A stretch of DNA of 64,000 nucleotides from an uncultured Christensenella sp. Lineage in GTDB: Bacteria; Bacillota; Clostridia; Christensenellales; Pumilibacteraceae. A program made the translations under genes and the position numbers. The notes beneath the pieces were generated by a model. It was not told the origin of the DNA. It ran no database searches and was given only the letters and a program-made list of their open reading frames with translations. Position 1 is the first letter of the stretch; each line of letters opens with the position of its first letter. Positions 24,547-32,150 of this stretch are shown piece by piece. The stretch lies in NCBI GenBank assembly GCA_910579205.1, contig CAJTTD010000003.1:155400-219399 (forward strand). Direction: 5' to 3'.

Positions 24547-25197
24547 TTAGCTTTTGAGCAGACGCTTCATGTATTCGAGATCGGCGGTGTCGCCTACGTG
24601 CGCGGGCGCGCTTTCTTCGCCGTCCGTTTTGACGGGCGAGCTTGCTATATACGCGTCTATCTCCCGCTCTATCTCGTCGTCCGAAAACGCCTCCGCTCCG
24701 TCGCCGTCGGGAAGCTCCAGCTCCATGCCGCCGAGAAATGCTTCTATGCCCGCAGTCTGTTTATCTATGTCGTTTTGCACCTTGGCAAAATCGCGCTGAC
24801 TGTCGCGCATAGCCGTTCTGTCGAGCGTGAGCGCGCCGAGCGAATTCATAACTTCGCCCATCGACCGCAACAGCTCGCTCGAATTTTTAGACAGGCTCTG
24901 CATGGTCTGCATTGCGTCGATCTGGAACAAAAACATTTCCGCTTGGCGCTTTCTCGCGCGCGCAAGCTTTATCATGGATATGTAGCTGCGGTACACGTCG
25001 GTATACCCTTTGAGCTTTGCCGCCGCGGCTTTGGCGGTGAGATCGGCTACTATCTTGTCCGATTCGGCAACGGTTTTTTCCACCTTTTTGCGCTCGGTCT
25101 TTGCCTTGTATTTCGCGTCGAATTCGGCGTCCGCTCTCGCGGCTTCTTCCGCCTCGGCGCGCTTTTGCATTTCCAGTTCTTTCTTCTTAGACGGCAT
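24547..25197 (-). CDS. ESCRT-III-like coiled-coil protein with MIM1-like tail (B)
   Basis: 216 aa, helical and charged. A basic N-terminal helix (KKKELEMQKRAEAEEAARA) leads into a long hairpin (KKVEKTVAESDKIVADL, AKLKGYTDVYRSYISMIKLARARKRQ), Met-rich helices (LFQIDAMQTMQSLSKNSSELL) and an acidic tail. The last residues, DLEYMKRLLKS, fit the MIM1 pattern. It shares this overall plan with protein A but little direct identity. GGAGGG lies 4 bp before the ATG at 25197; the ATG at 25200 is too close. An ORF start at 25260 would overlap the preceding gene and is rejected. Confidence 0.65.
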   Translation of the reverse strand: MPSKKKELEMQKRAEAEEAARADAEFDAKYKAKTERKKVEKTVAESDKIVADLTAKAAAAKLKGYTDVYRSYISMIKLARARKRQAEMFLFQIDAMQTMQSLSKNSSELLRSMGEVMNSLGALTLDRTAMRDSQRDFAKVQNDIDKQTAGIEAFLGGMELELPDGDGAEAFSDDEIEREIDAYIASSPVKTDGEESAPAHVGDTADLEYMKRLLKS

Positions 25198-25213
25198 CAT
25201 ACCCTCCGACCGC

Positions 25214-26125
25214 TTATATGTCCGCGTTGTTTTTGACGAGCTTATCAAACTCGTCGTCATCGTCGCCCGCGTCCTCGACGGACGCTTTAAAGTTCTGCGC
25301 CTTGCGCTCGTCCACTAGCGCCTCGAACACGCCGTCGTCCGCCGACGGAACGCCCAGCGCGTCGTTCAGCTCGGCTGCGAGCGCGTTTACCGCCTCGTTT
25401 TCGGCTTGCAGTCTGTCGGCTGCTTTTTCCGTTTCCGCCGCTTTCTTGGCAAGTTTTTGTACGTCGAGCTCGTAGCCCTTTACCTTTTCGGCGGTGATGG
25501 CAAGCCCCGCGACGGAGACAGCCGAATCGAGCGCCGTTTTTCTCGCGTTGAGCATGCCTATCGATCTTTCCAGCGTGCCGCGCTTTACCTTGAGCGAATT
25601 CCACTCGCTCTTGTATTTGTTCTTTTCGGCTACAGCCGACGGACCTTCGCACTTGGCAGCTTTTTGCACAAGCTCGTCCATGCGCGTGTCCAATGCGCCG
25701 AGTTCGGCGTTGCCGTCCGCTATATCGGCGGTTATCTCCGCCAAACTGTCCTGATCTTTGAGATCGTCGTCGGATAGCCTTTTAGTGCCGTACCGTCTGA
25801 ACGCGACGGTTGCTTGCAGCAGCATGTCGGCGTGCTGGGACAGCATAGCCGAGTTTTTTGCGCCGCCCGATATCTTGGAGAGCGACAGCTCCGCTATATC
25901 GGCGTTCATCTTGTCGAGAAGGGACGATATGCGCGCGTCTATCGCTTCCATAGCGTCCGCGTCCGCGCCCTTGGGGTATTCACCCAAAAGCTCCAATGCG
26001 TTCAGCACGTAAGGCAGCTTTTTGCGCGTTTCGGACGGGATGTTTTCGTCGAACATTATCTTTTGCAGTCTGTCTTTAAACAAACGCGTGTTTTGCTTAA
26101 AAGTCTTTTCCTTGTATTTTCCCAT
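25214..26125 (-). CDS. coiled-coil protein of the ESCRT-like operon
   Basis: 303 aa, nearly all helix with alternating charge. Basic N-terminus (MGKYKEKTFKQNTRLFKDRL), several long helices with heptad-like Leu/Ala (VQKLAKKAAETEKAADRLQAE), and a very acidic end (EDAGDDDDEFDKLVKN). I recognise no family. Length and charge pattern suggest a third filament-type or scaffold protein; it is the second gene of the operon and is followed 16 bp later by protein B. Confidence 0.65.
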   Translation of the reverse strand: MGKYKEKTFKQNTRLFKDRLQKIMFDENIPSETRKKLPYVLNALELLGEYPKGADADAMEAIDARISSLLDKMNADIAELSLSKISGGAKNSAMLSQHADMLLQATVAFRRYGTKRLSDDDLKDQDSLAEITADIADGNAELGALDTRMDELVQKAAKCEGPSAVAEKNKYKSEWNSLKVKRGTLERSIGMLNARKTALDSAVSVAGLAITAEKVKGYELDVQKLAKKAAETEKAADRLQAENEAVNALAAELNDALGVPSADDGVFEALVDERKAQNFKASVEDAGDDDDEFDKLVKNNADI

Positions 26126-26135
26126 GTCGTTTACC

Positions 26136-27038
26136 TTAGTCCTTGTTTAAAAATTTCTCGCCGCAGCGCACGCAGTAGTTGGAACCTTGTTCCAAAGCTT
26201 GACCGCACTTGGGGCAGTTAAAAGTTTTGCCGCTCTTTTTGCCCGCATTGTTGGCGTAGATGAGAGGTATATCCACCTTGCTCGCCTTCATCGCGTCCAC
26301 CGAAATATCGTCCTTGCGCCCGTCGTTTACAAGCTTGTTCACGGCGTTGTCTATGGTCTTTTCGGTTATCTCGTCGCGGCGGTCGCCGTACTCCATTATA
26401 AAGCTTTCCATGCTTTCTATCTCGACCGAATCAACTTCTATACCGTAATTATCGAGACAGCCGTTCAACACTTGCTTGAGCTCTTCGCAAAACTCGCCTA
26501 TGCGCGTCTTGCACTTTTTAAACTCGCACGCGCCCAAAGTCTTGGCAAAGTACGCGCGCAAGCTCCCCGAAGTTTTTTCGCGCAGTATCTCGCGCAATTC
26601 GCCGCTATAAAGCGCGCCGCTCTTGAGCCCTATCGCGTTTTTAAACCCAATGCAGTCCTTTATGGTGTATGTATATTTGCCCGTAACGACGGCGGCGCAG
26701 TCCACGCCCAGCTCCGCGTTTTTGCACGGCACGGCTTCCGCCTTGCCGAACCCCCATTGCGCTACGAACTCGTGCGCGCGGTCGACCGCAAATACTTCGC
26801 TGCTGCCGTACGCCTTGTTGCCGCCGAACAGCTTTTTGTCCTTGTCGGAATTAAAAAGCGAATACACCGTAGCGCTGCCCGCGGTAAGCGCGCGCGTAAC
26901 GCCGTTTACCGTTACGAATACGGTAACGCCGCCGTCCGCTACGGTTATTTCGGTGTTGGGCGTAAGTTCCTTTACGTCCGCTATCCGGCACACCGCGTCG
27001 CCCATGTCGGCTTTGCTTATCTTTATCGTTTTGCCCAT
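26136..27038 (-). CDS. SPFH-domain/zinc-ribbon protein (YdjI-like)
   Basis: 300 aa. The central part (VFAVDRAHEFVAQWGFGKAE, then VVTGKYTYTIKDCIGF) has the look of the SPFH/band-7 'virion core' family that includes Bacillus YdjI. The C-terminus is a zinc ribbon (CPKCGQALEQGSNYCVRCG, residues 275-294). In Bacillus this family sits in a PspA-paralogue operon (ydjFGHI) and localises to stressed membranes. The ATG at 27038 has GAGGCGGTGG upstream; ATGs at 27065 and 27056 lack one. It is the first gene of the six-gene operon. Confidence 0.75.
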   Translation of the reverse strand: MGKTIKISKADMGDAVCRIADVKELTPNTEITVADGGVTVFVTVNGVTRALTAGSATVYSLFNSDKDKKLFGGNKAYGSSEVFAVDRAHEFVAQWGFGKAEAVPCKNAELGVDCAAVVTGKYTYTIKDCIGFKNAIGLKSGALYSGELREILREKTSGSLRAYFAKTLGACEFKKCKTRIGEFCEELKQVLNGCLDNYGIEVDSVEIESMESFIMEYGDRRDEITEKTIDNAVNKLVNDGRKDDISVDAMKASKVDIPLIYANNAGKKSGKTFNCPKCGQALEQGSNYCVRCGEKFLNKD

Positions 27039-27085
27039 ATCCACCGCCTCGACCATATCCGCCATGCGGAAAATTATATATATGT

Positions 27086-27114
27086 ATGATATCACAATAA
27101 ATGCGATAACGCAA
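27086..27114 (-). promoter_or_regulatory. possible promoter of the ESCRT-like operon
   Basis: TTGCGT (27109-27114) and TATCAT (27086-27091) spaced by 17 bp on the minus strand. A TATAAT at about 27073-27078 without a good -35 is an alternative. Confidence 0.45.
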
Positions 27115-27173
27115 GCGGTTATATAAATTACGCCGCAATTTTAACTCAATTCTAATATTGCCGAGAGCAAAAT

Positions 27174-27197
27174 ACCCGCCTATCGGGCGGGTGTTTA
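27174..27197 (-). terminator. terminator of the nucleoside phosphorylase gene
   Basis: ACCCGCC/GGCGGGT hairpin with a 4-nt loop, then ATTTTG on the minus strand. Confidence 0.65.
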
Positions 27198-27198
27198 C

Positions 27199-27933
27199 TC
27201 ACAGCGAAAAAGCAAGCTCTATCGCGGCGGCGACGGCAGCGCGGTCGGCAGTCCCCACCGTGAGCGACATTATATCGTTAGGCTGCCACTCGTCGTCTGC
27301 GAGACTGTCCGCCGAAATGAAAAACGTGTAAAACTCGTAGCCGCGGAAGTCGCACACCGCTTGAAGCGCCGAGCATTCCATATCCACGGCGATACAGCCC
27401 TTGGACGCAAGCTCCGCCTTGCGCGTGGGCGTTTCGCGGTAAAACCCGTCCGTCGTCCACGTTCCGCCCACAGTCGCGGCAACGCCCGTCGCGGACAGCT
27501 TATCCGCAACCGTCGCGCTGTTTTTAATTATCATATAATCCGACGGCGCAAGATAGTGATAGCTCGTGCCCTCGTCGCGGTACGCCTTGTCGGGCACCAA
27601 AAACGATCGGTGCGCCGTGTTTACGAGCGCGCCGCAAATGCCGAACGCAACGAAATTCTTTACGCCGCATGCGCCCACCTCTTCCATAGCCATCGCCGCG
27701 GCGGGCGCGCCCACCGGGCTTTTGTAGACGACTATGCGCTTGCCGTTTCGCTCCGCGCCGTACACCGGCTTATCCACGCCGCCCGTTATGCAACCTATCT
27801 GTTTAGCCCCCAGCGTTTCCAACAGCTCGTCGAACAAAAAATCGCTGAACGCCGTGATCGCCGTCGCCGCGCCGAAATCGCTCGCCGCCGTCTTGGGATC
27901 TATAAGCCCGTCCTCATCTATAAACTTTATCAT
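27199..27933 (-). CDS. purine/uridine nucleoside phosphorylase family protein
   Basis: 244-aa member of the PNP_UDP_1 family, which splits nucleosides with phosphate in salvage. Visible blocks are GCITGGVDKPVYG, SPVGAPAAAMAMEEV, FVAFGICGAL (phosphate/ribose region), and AVDMECSALQAV (the catalytic-type Met-Glu for ribose binding). The substrate (uridine or purine) cannot be decided. AGGAGG precedes the ATG. It is monocistronic, with a terminator just before the ESCRT-like operon promoter. Confidence 0.88.
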   Translation of the reverse strand: MIKFIDEDGLIDPKTAASDFGAATAITAFSDFLFDELLETLGAKQIGCITGGVDKPVYGAERNGKRIVVYKSPVGAPAAAMAMEEVGACGVKNFVAFGICGALVNTAHRSFLVPDKAYRDEGTSYHYLAPSDYMIIKNSATVADKLSATGVAATVGGTWTTDGFYRETPTRKAELASKGCIAVDMECSALQAVCDFRGYEFYTFFISADSLADDEWQPNDIMSLTVGTADRAAVAAAIELAFSL

Positions 27934-28009
27934 ATCGTCCTCCTATTCTCATCGCCGCTATGCCGCAGAGCATGTCGCGCTCGATATCGCGTATATTTTA
28001 TGCGATAGT

Positions 28010-31000
28010 CTACTTTGTATTTCCGTCCGTACAGATAACGGTAAACTTGCCCGTGCCCTTCTTCCAACCGCGGTGTTTTTTTATCGCCTTCCACTGCTTT
28101 TTAGTCCCACCGTATGTTATAGATGTTAGCTTGCCGCAATCTAAGAATGCCCAATACCCGATACTCGTTACGCTGTTAAGTATCGTTATGCTCGTTAAAC
28201 TGCTGCAATAAGAGAATACTCTATTTCCTATAATTATAACGCCGACGGGGACAGTTACACTCGTAAGACTACTGCAATTCCTAAATGCATCATCCCCGAT
28301 ACTCGTTACGCTGTCGGGTATCGTTATGCTCGTTAAACTGCTGCAACCGTAGAATGCATCATCCCCGATACTCGTTACGCTGTTTGGTATCGTTATGCTC
28401 GTTAAGCTCTTGCAATCGCGGAAAGCCGCATCCCCGATACTCGTTACGCTGTCGGGTATCGTTATGCTCGTTAAACTGCGGCAACCGTCGAATGCACAAT
28501 TCCCGATACTCGTTACGCTGTTTGGTATCGTTACGCTCGTTAAACCACTGCAATAGGAGAATGCATCATCCCCGATACTCGTTACGCTGTAAGATCTTCC
28601 ATTATAAGTTACGCTGCTCGGTATGTCTATGCTTCCGATGATATTGCTCAACCGTCGTCCTACTACAGCAGCTCTCCCATCCTTAAAGCTATATCTGACC
28701 CCGTCGATTACGGCATATGCATAACCGTTGCTGTCTCTATCGTTATTCTTGCAATCCCACACCACGGGATATTTAAAATGATTCCAATCGCTATTCCACC
28801 CGTTCGGCTTGCTTGCCGCTTCGCAGTATATCGTTAAATTGCTGCAGCCACAGAATGCATACTCTCCGATACTCGTTACGCTGTCGGGAATAGTTATGCT
28901 CGTTAAGCTACTGCAATAATCGAATGCACGATTCCCGATACTCGTTACGCTGTCGGGAATAGTTATGCTCGTTAAGCTACTGCAATAATCGAATGCACGA
29001 TTCCCGATACTCGTTACGCTGTCGGGTATCGTTATGCTCGTTAAACCGCTACAACCCTCGAATGCCCAGTCCCCGATACTCGTTACGCCGTTTCCTAAAA
29101 TGACGTTCTTTAAGCTACGGCATCCATTGAATACATGATCTTCAATCTTTTTTATTCCGTCGGGTATATCCACCTTTGTTAAACAAACGCAATCGTGAAA
29201 AGCAAAGCTATCTATACTTTTTAGCGTTTTAGGCATATCGATATAAGTCAAAGCTCTGCAGCCGCCGAATGCGTTCCTTTCTATTTTCGTTACACTGTTC
29301 GGTAACCAAACGTTATTTAACGTACTGCACCCGCTAAATGCACTATGTCCTATACTCGTTACGCCTTGCGGTATCGCGACGTCGCCGCCTTTGCCTTTAT
29401 ATTTTTTCAGCGTCGTGCCGTACATCTCGAATGCGGATCTATCGTAATCATTCAAATCGGACGTTTTCGTAGCCGCGCTCTCATGCGCAGCGCCGCCGAC
29501 TTCCAAAATATCGCCCAACCGCTTTGCCGCGCCCGTTATAGCCGCGCCCGCCTTGTTAGCCGCGTCGGTAACTGCAGTTGCCACTTGTTCTTTTACTTGC
29601 TTGAACTGTTTTGCGAGTATGCCGCCACCGCCGCTTTTTTGCGAAGGAGACGAAACCGCGACGAATTTGTTGCCGCCGCAGAACATGCAAAATTTGGCGT
29701 CGCCGTCGTTAAGCCCGCCGCATGCCGCGCATTTTTTTTGCGCGTCCGCACGCCCCTTCCTATCGGCATTTACCGCCGCTTTATTTTCGCCCGCGCGCGC
29801 GGATCTCAACCGCTCGTTTTCGGCTTTAAGTCTTTCTATCTCCGCTTGCTTTTGCCGCTCTATCTCGGCGAGCCTTTGCTCGCTCTCGCGCTGCGCGCGT
29901 TCAAGCTCTTCGCGCTTTGCCCGCTCCGTCTCTTCCTTTATCCTTTCTATCTCTTCTTGCTTTTCGCGTTCTTGCTCTTTAAACAGCGAGTATTCGTCTT
30001 GAGTATCGAAGAACTTTCTGCAGCCGCATTCCATGCACAGCTTTGCCGCGCTCGGGTTTTCGGTGCCGCAGTCGGCGCAGTACTTGGCGTCTTTTGCTTC
30101 CGCGCGTTTCGTTTTGTACGGCACTATCCTTGCTATTAGGTCGTCTGTATCTCTACAGTACTCCAGTCCGTCGAAGAACTCCTTTAACAGTTTCTTTGCG
30201 CCCGCTTTCGTACTGTCGCCGTACTCGTCGAGTATGTACTCTATCCGTCCCATGCTCTTCCGCTTGCTCTTTATATACGGCAGCTCCACTCTCAACGCGT
30301 CGCAGTCCAGATCGCGCGAGTTTTCCGACGACATGTACACCACGCACTTGCAGTTATCCATTGCCGTTTTCAACAGCTCTTCGTACCGCGCTACCGCACC
30401 CTTGCCGTGCCTTAAGTTCCGCTCCGCTACGAAACAGCTTATCTTGTTACTTTCCAGATACTCTACTGTTTCGTTCACTCGCGCTCTGTCCTTGCTCGAG
30501 TATGCTACAAACACATCCCTCGGCACTTCCGCCGTATATATCCCGTCGTCTATCTTTTCCGCTTCGTCTTCCGCTTTTGTTATGTACTCCAATCGCTTGT
30601 CTTTGTCTTTGCCGTATGCGCGTTCTATATACGCTTTTACGCTCAGCACGTTGCGCTTTTCCATGCTCTTGAGCATGAACTCTGTTATATCGTCCGACAG
30701 ATATCCGTACTTATCCGTATCTATCCCGTTTATGTATTTATTCAGTTTTTCCGCGTTGCGCTTTATCGCCGTTTCGTAGAAGTTTGCTTGTACGTCCTTG
30801 GGCAAGTACTTTTTCAGTTCTCTTGCGCACTGCAATACCTTTTCGTCGTCTGTATATTTTTCGTGCGCCGCTTCGTACAGATTGTACCGAGCGTTCGCTA
30901 TATCCCGCTCCCGAGCTTGTTCGAGCGCTATGCTTACGCCCGCGCCCAGCTCCGCGCGCATTTGTTCTGCTTGGTCTTGTACGTTATCTTCTTCAAAGCT

Positions 31001-31096
31001 ATGTCCGCAATACGCGCAGCGGTATTTCCCTTCTCCCGTCTTTTCCGTCTGTCGTCCGCAGTTCAGACATGTTATATTGCTTTCTTTTACCGCCAT
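28010..31096 (-). CDS. zinc-ribbon/TIR/BspA leucine-rich repeat protein
   Basis: 1028 aa, multi-domain. A zinc ribbon (CLNCG...CAYCG, residues 10-30) and a helical stretch precede a TIR domain (about 193-325: DVFVAYSSKDRARVNETVEY, CFVAERN, then RYEELLKTAMDNCKCVVYMSS); Glu-239/240 are candidates for the NADase Glu. Two more zinc ribbons (CADCG...CMECG, about 340-358; CAACG...CMFCG, about 455) flank a charged coiled coil. After a linker come about 17 LRR_5 (BspA) repeats of 23 residues (SVTSIGxxAFxxCSSLTSIT). No signal peptide, so it is probably cytoplasmic, unlike classical BspA surface proteins. TIR plus LRR recalls immune receptors; role is inference. Confidence 0.85.
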   Translation of the reverse strand: MAVKESNITCLNCGRQTEKTGEGKYRCAYCGHSFEEDNVQDQAEQMRAELGAGVSIALEQARERDIANARYNLYEAAHEKYTDDEKVLQCARELKKYLPKDVQANFYETAIKRNAEKLNKYINGIDTDKYGYLSDDITEFMLKSMEKRNVLSVKAYIERAYGKDKDKRLEYITKAEDEAEKIDDGIYTAEVPRDVFVAYSSKDRARVNETVEYLESNKISCFVAERNLRHGKGAVARYEELLKTAMDNCKCVVYMSSENSRDLDCDALRVELPYIKSKRKSMGRIEYILDEYGDSTKAGAKKLLKEFFDGLEYCRDTDDLIARIVPYKTKRAEAKDAKYCADCGTENPSAAKLCMECGCRKFFDTQDEYSLFKEQEREKQEEIERIKEETERAKREELERAQRESEQRLAEIERQKQAEIERLKAENERLRSARAGENKAAVNADRKGRADAQKKCAACGGLNDGDAKFCMFCGGNKFVAVSSPSQKSGGGGILAKQFKQVKEQVATAVTDAANKAGAAITGAAKRLGDILEVGGAAHESAATKTSDLNDYDRSAFEMYGTTLKKYKGKGGDVAIPQGVTSIGHSAFSGCSTLNNVWLPNSVTKIERNAFGGCRALTYIDMPKTLKSIDSFAFHDCVCLTKVDIPDGIKKIEDHVFNGCRSLKNVILGNGVTSIGDWAFEGCSGLTSITIPDSVTSIGNRAFDYCSSLTSITIPDSVTSIGNRAFDYCSSLTSITIPDSVTSIGEYAFCGCSNLTIYCEAASKPNGWNSDWNHFKYPVVWDCKNNDRDSNGYAYAVIDGVRYSFKDGRAAVVGRRLSNIIGSIDIPSSVTYNGRSYSVTSIGDDAFSYCSGLTSVTIPNSVTSIGNCAFDGCRSLTSITIPDSVTSIGDAAFRDCKSLTSITIPNSVTSIGDDAFYGCSSLTSITIPDSVTSIGDDAFRNCSSLTSVTVPVGVIIIGNRVFSYCSSLTSITILNSVTSIGYWAFLDCGKLTSITYGGTKKQWKAIKKHRGWKKGTGKFTVICTDGNTK
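28115..29100. repeat. 69-bp tandem repeats encoding leucine-rich repeats
   Basis: About a dozen 69-bp units with the shared core CCCCGATACTCGTTACGCTG and TCGTTATGCTCGTTAAACTGCTGC. Two neighbouring units (about 28900-29030) are nearly identical, pointing to recent duplication or gene conversion. Confidence 0.8.
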
Positions 31097-31130
31097 GTGC
31101 CACTTCTTCCTCGCCGAGTATTCTTTTTAT

Positions 31131-31160
31131 AATTTACCACACGCGCCGCCGCATTGTCAA
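31131..31160 (-). promoter_or_regulatory. possible promoter of the TIR-LRR gene
   Basis: TTGACA (31155-31160), 18 bp, TAAATT (31131-31136) on the minus strand, about 35 bp before the ATG; GAGGAAG serves as ribosome binding site. Confidence 0.55.
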
Positions 31161-31280
31161 TCTATTTGCTACAAGTGCACTGTTTCCGCTTCCGCGGCTA
31201 CGGTCATATCGCAATGAGCAATAAAAAACAGCCGCGCTTTACTGTAGTTCCTATAGGGAATTTTAGGCAAGCCGCAGGTT

Positions 31281-31359
31281 ATAGAAAAGGTATGGCATAA
31301 AGCCATACCTTTTCTATTGTATTTTAAGCGTGGACGAACTAGGCTACTTGTAGCCTAGT
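31281..31359. terminator. two perfect inverted repeats in the gap before the AT-rich gene
   Basis: A 16-bp perfect inverted repeat with a 5-nt loop (31281-31317) and a 10-bp perfect one with a 2-nt loop (31338-31359). The first has T-rich flanks and could terminate either way. No gene is seen between 31097 and 31471. Confidence 0.5.
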
Positions 31360-31408
31360 GAGATATAGATATGTTTTATATAGCACGCAAAATACAAAAT
31401 TCAATCGG

Positions 31409-31437
31409 TTGCGCTCTTTTATTTTTCATGATATAAT
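31409..31437 (+). promoter_or_regulatory. promoter of the AT-rich P-loop kinase gene
   Basis: TTGCGC (31409-31414), 17 bp, TATAAT (31432-31437), 34 bp before the ATG. Confidence 0.65.
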
Positions 31438-31471
31438 GATTGTACGATAAACAGTAATTTAGCGGAGAGTT

Positions 31472-31984
31472 ATGATAGTTTTAATTGCGGGAACAACTCA
31501 TACAGGAAAGACATTATTGGCACAAAAATTGTTGGAAAAGTATAAATTTCCGTATCTTTCTATTGACCACTTAAAAATGGGTTTGATAAGAAGCAATCAA
31601 ACTACAATAAGCGTAACCGATGACGAAAAACTAACGCCGTATTTATGGGCGATAATTAAAGAAATGATCAAAACAGCAATAGAAAACGAACAAAATCTTA
31701 TTGTTGAAGGTTGTTACATACCATTTGATTGGGCAAAAGATTTTAATAAAGAGTATTTGTTGTATATCAAATACTATTGCTTAATTATGAGCAAAAACTA
31801 TATACAAAAGCATTTTTCCGATATTTTAGCAAATGAAAGTATAGCTGAACAAAGGCTTACAAGCGGAGATTTGGTACAGGAAAATTTTATTAAAGAAAAC
31901 GAAAGCAATTTGCAAATGTGCAAAAAATACGGACTAAACTACATTTTGATAGATACAGAATATAAAGTTGATATTGACTTATAA
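31472..31984 (+). CDS. P-loop kinase-like protein, probably acquired
   Basis: 170 aa. The N-terminus MIVLIAGTTHTGKTLLAQKLL is a Walker A, followed by YLSIDHLKMGL (kinase-like Asp) and NLIVEGCYIP (strand 3). This is the AAA_33/zeta-like small kinase fold that phosphorylates small molecules or nucleotides; the substrate is unknown. The gene is much richer in A and T than everything around it (Lys AAA, Ile ATA/ATT, Asn AAT), has its own promoter and terminator and lies between inverted repeats, so horizontal transfer is likely. GGAG lies 4 bp before the ATG. Confidence 0.75.
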   Translation: MIVLIAGTTHTGKTLLAQKLLEKYKFPYLSIDHLKMGLIRSNQTTISVTDDEKLTPYLWAIIKEMIKTAIENEQNLIVEGCYIPFDWAKDFNKEYLLYIKYYCLIMSKNYIQKHFSDILANESIAEQRLTSGDLVQENFIKENESNLQMCKKYGLNYILIDTEYKVDIDL

Positions 31985-32017
31985 ATTTCAATTTATCTTT
32001 GTAAATAATGTGTAGTT

Positions 32018-32053
32018 AAAGGCTCTCGAACAAAATGTCCGAGAGCCTTTTGT
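32018..32053 (+). terminator. terminator of the AT-rich kinase gene
   Basis: AAAGGCTCTCG/CGAGAGCCTTT hairpin followed by TTGTC on the plus strand. Confidence 0.75.
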
Positions 32054-32150
32054 CATCACTTGAAAGAGCAACTCTTAAAAATTTAGTTTTTTCATTCCAT
32101 ATGGGAACTACGCTTTTACGACGCGACTGTCATTATTTTGTCATTATCTG

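Noticed and set aside
24547..25260. Start of coiled-coil protein B at 25260
   Set aside because: The added N-terminus overlaps the preceding gene and lacks a ribosome binding site; 25197 has one.
22744..27038. Phage shock operon in the strict sense
   Set aside because: No PspB, PspC or PspF-like gene; two MIT-like ATPases are foreign to that system.
28115..29100. Possible CRISPR array, because of regular repeats
   Set aside because: The 69-bp period is coding, in phase with 23-residue LRRs, and has no unique spacers.
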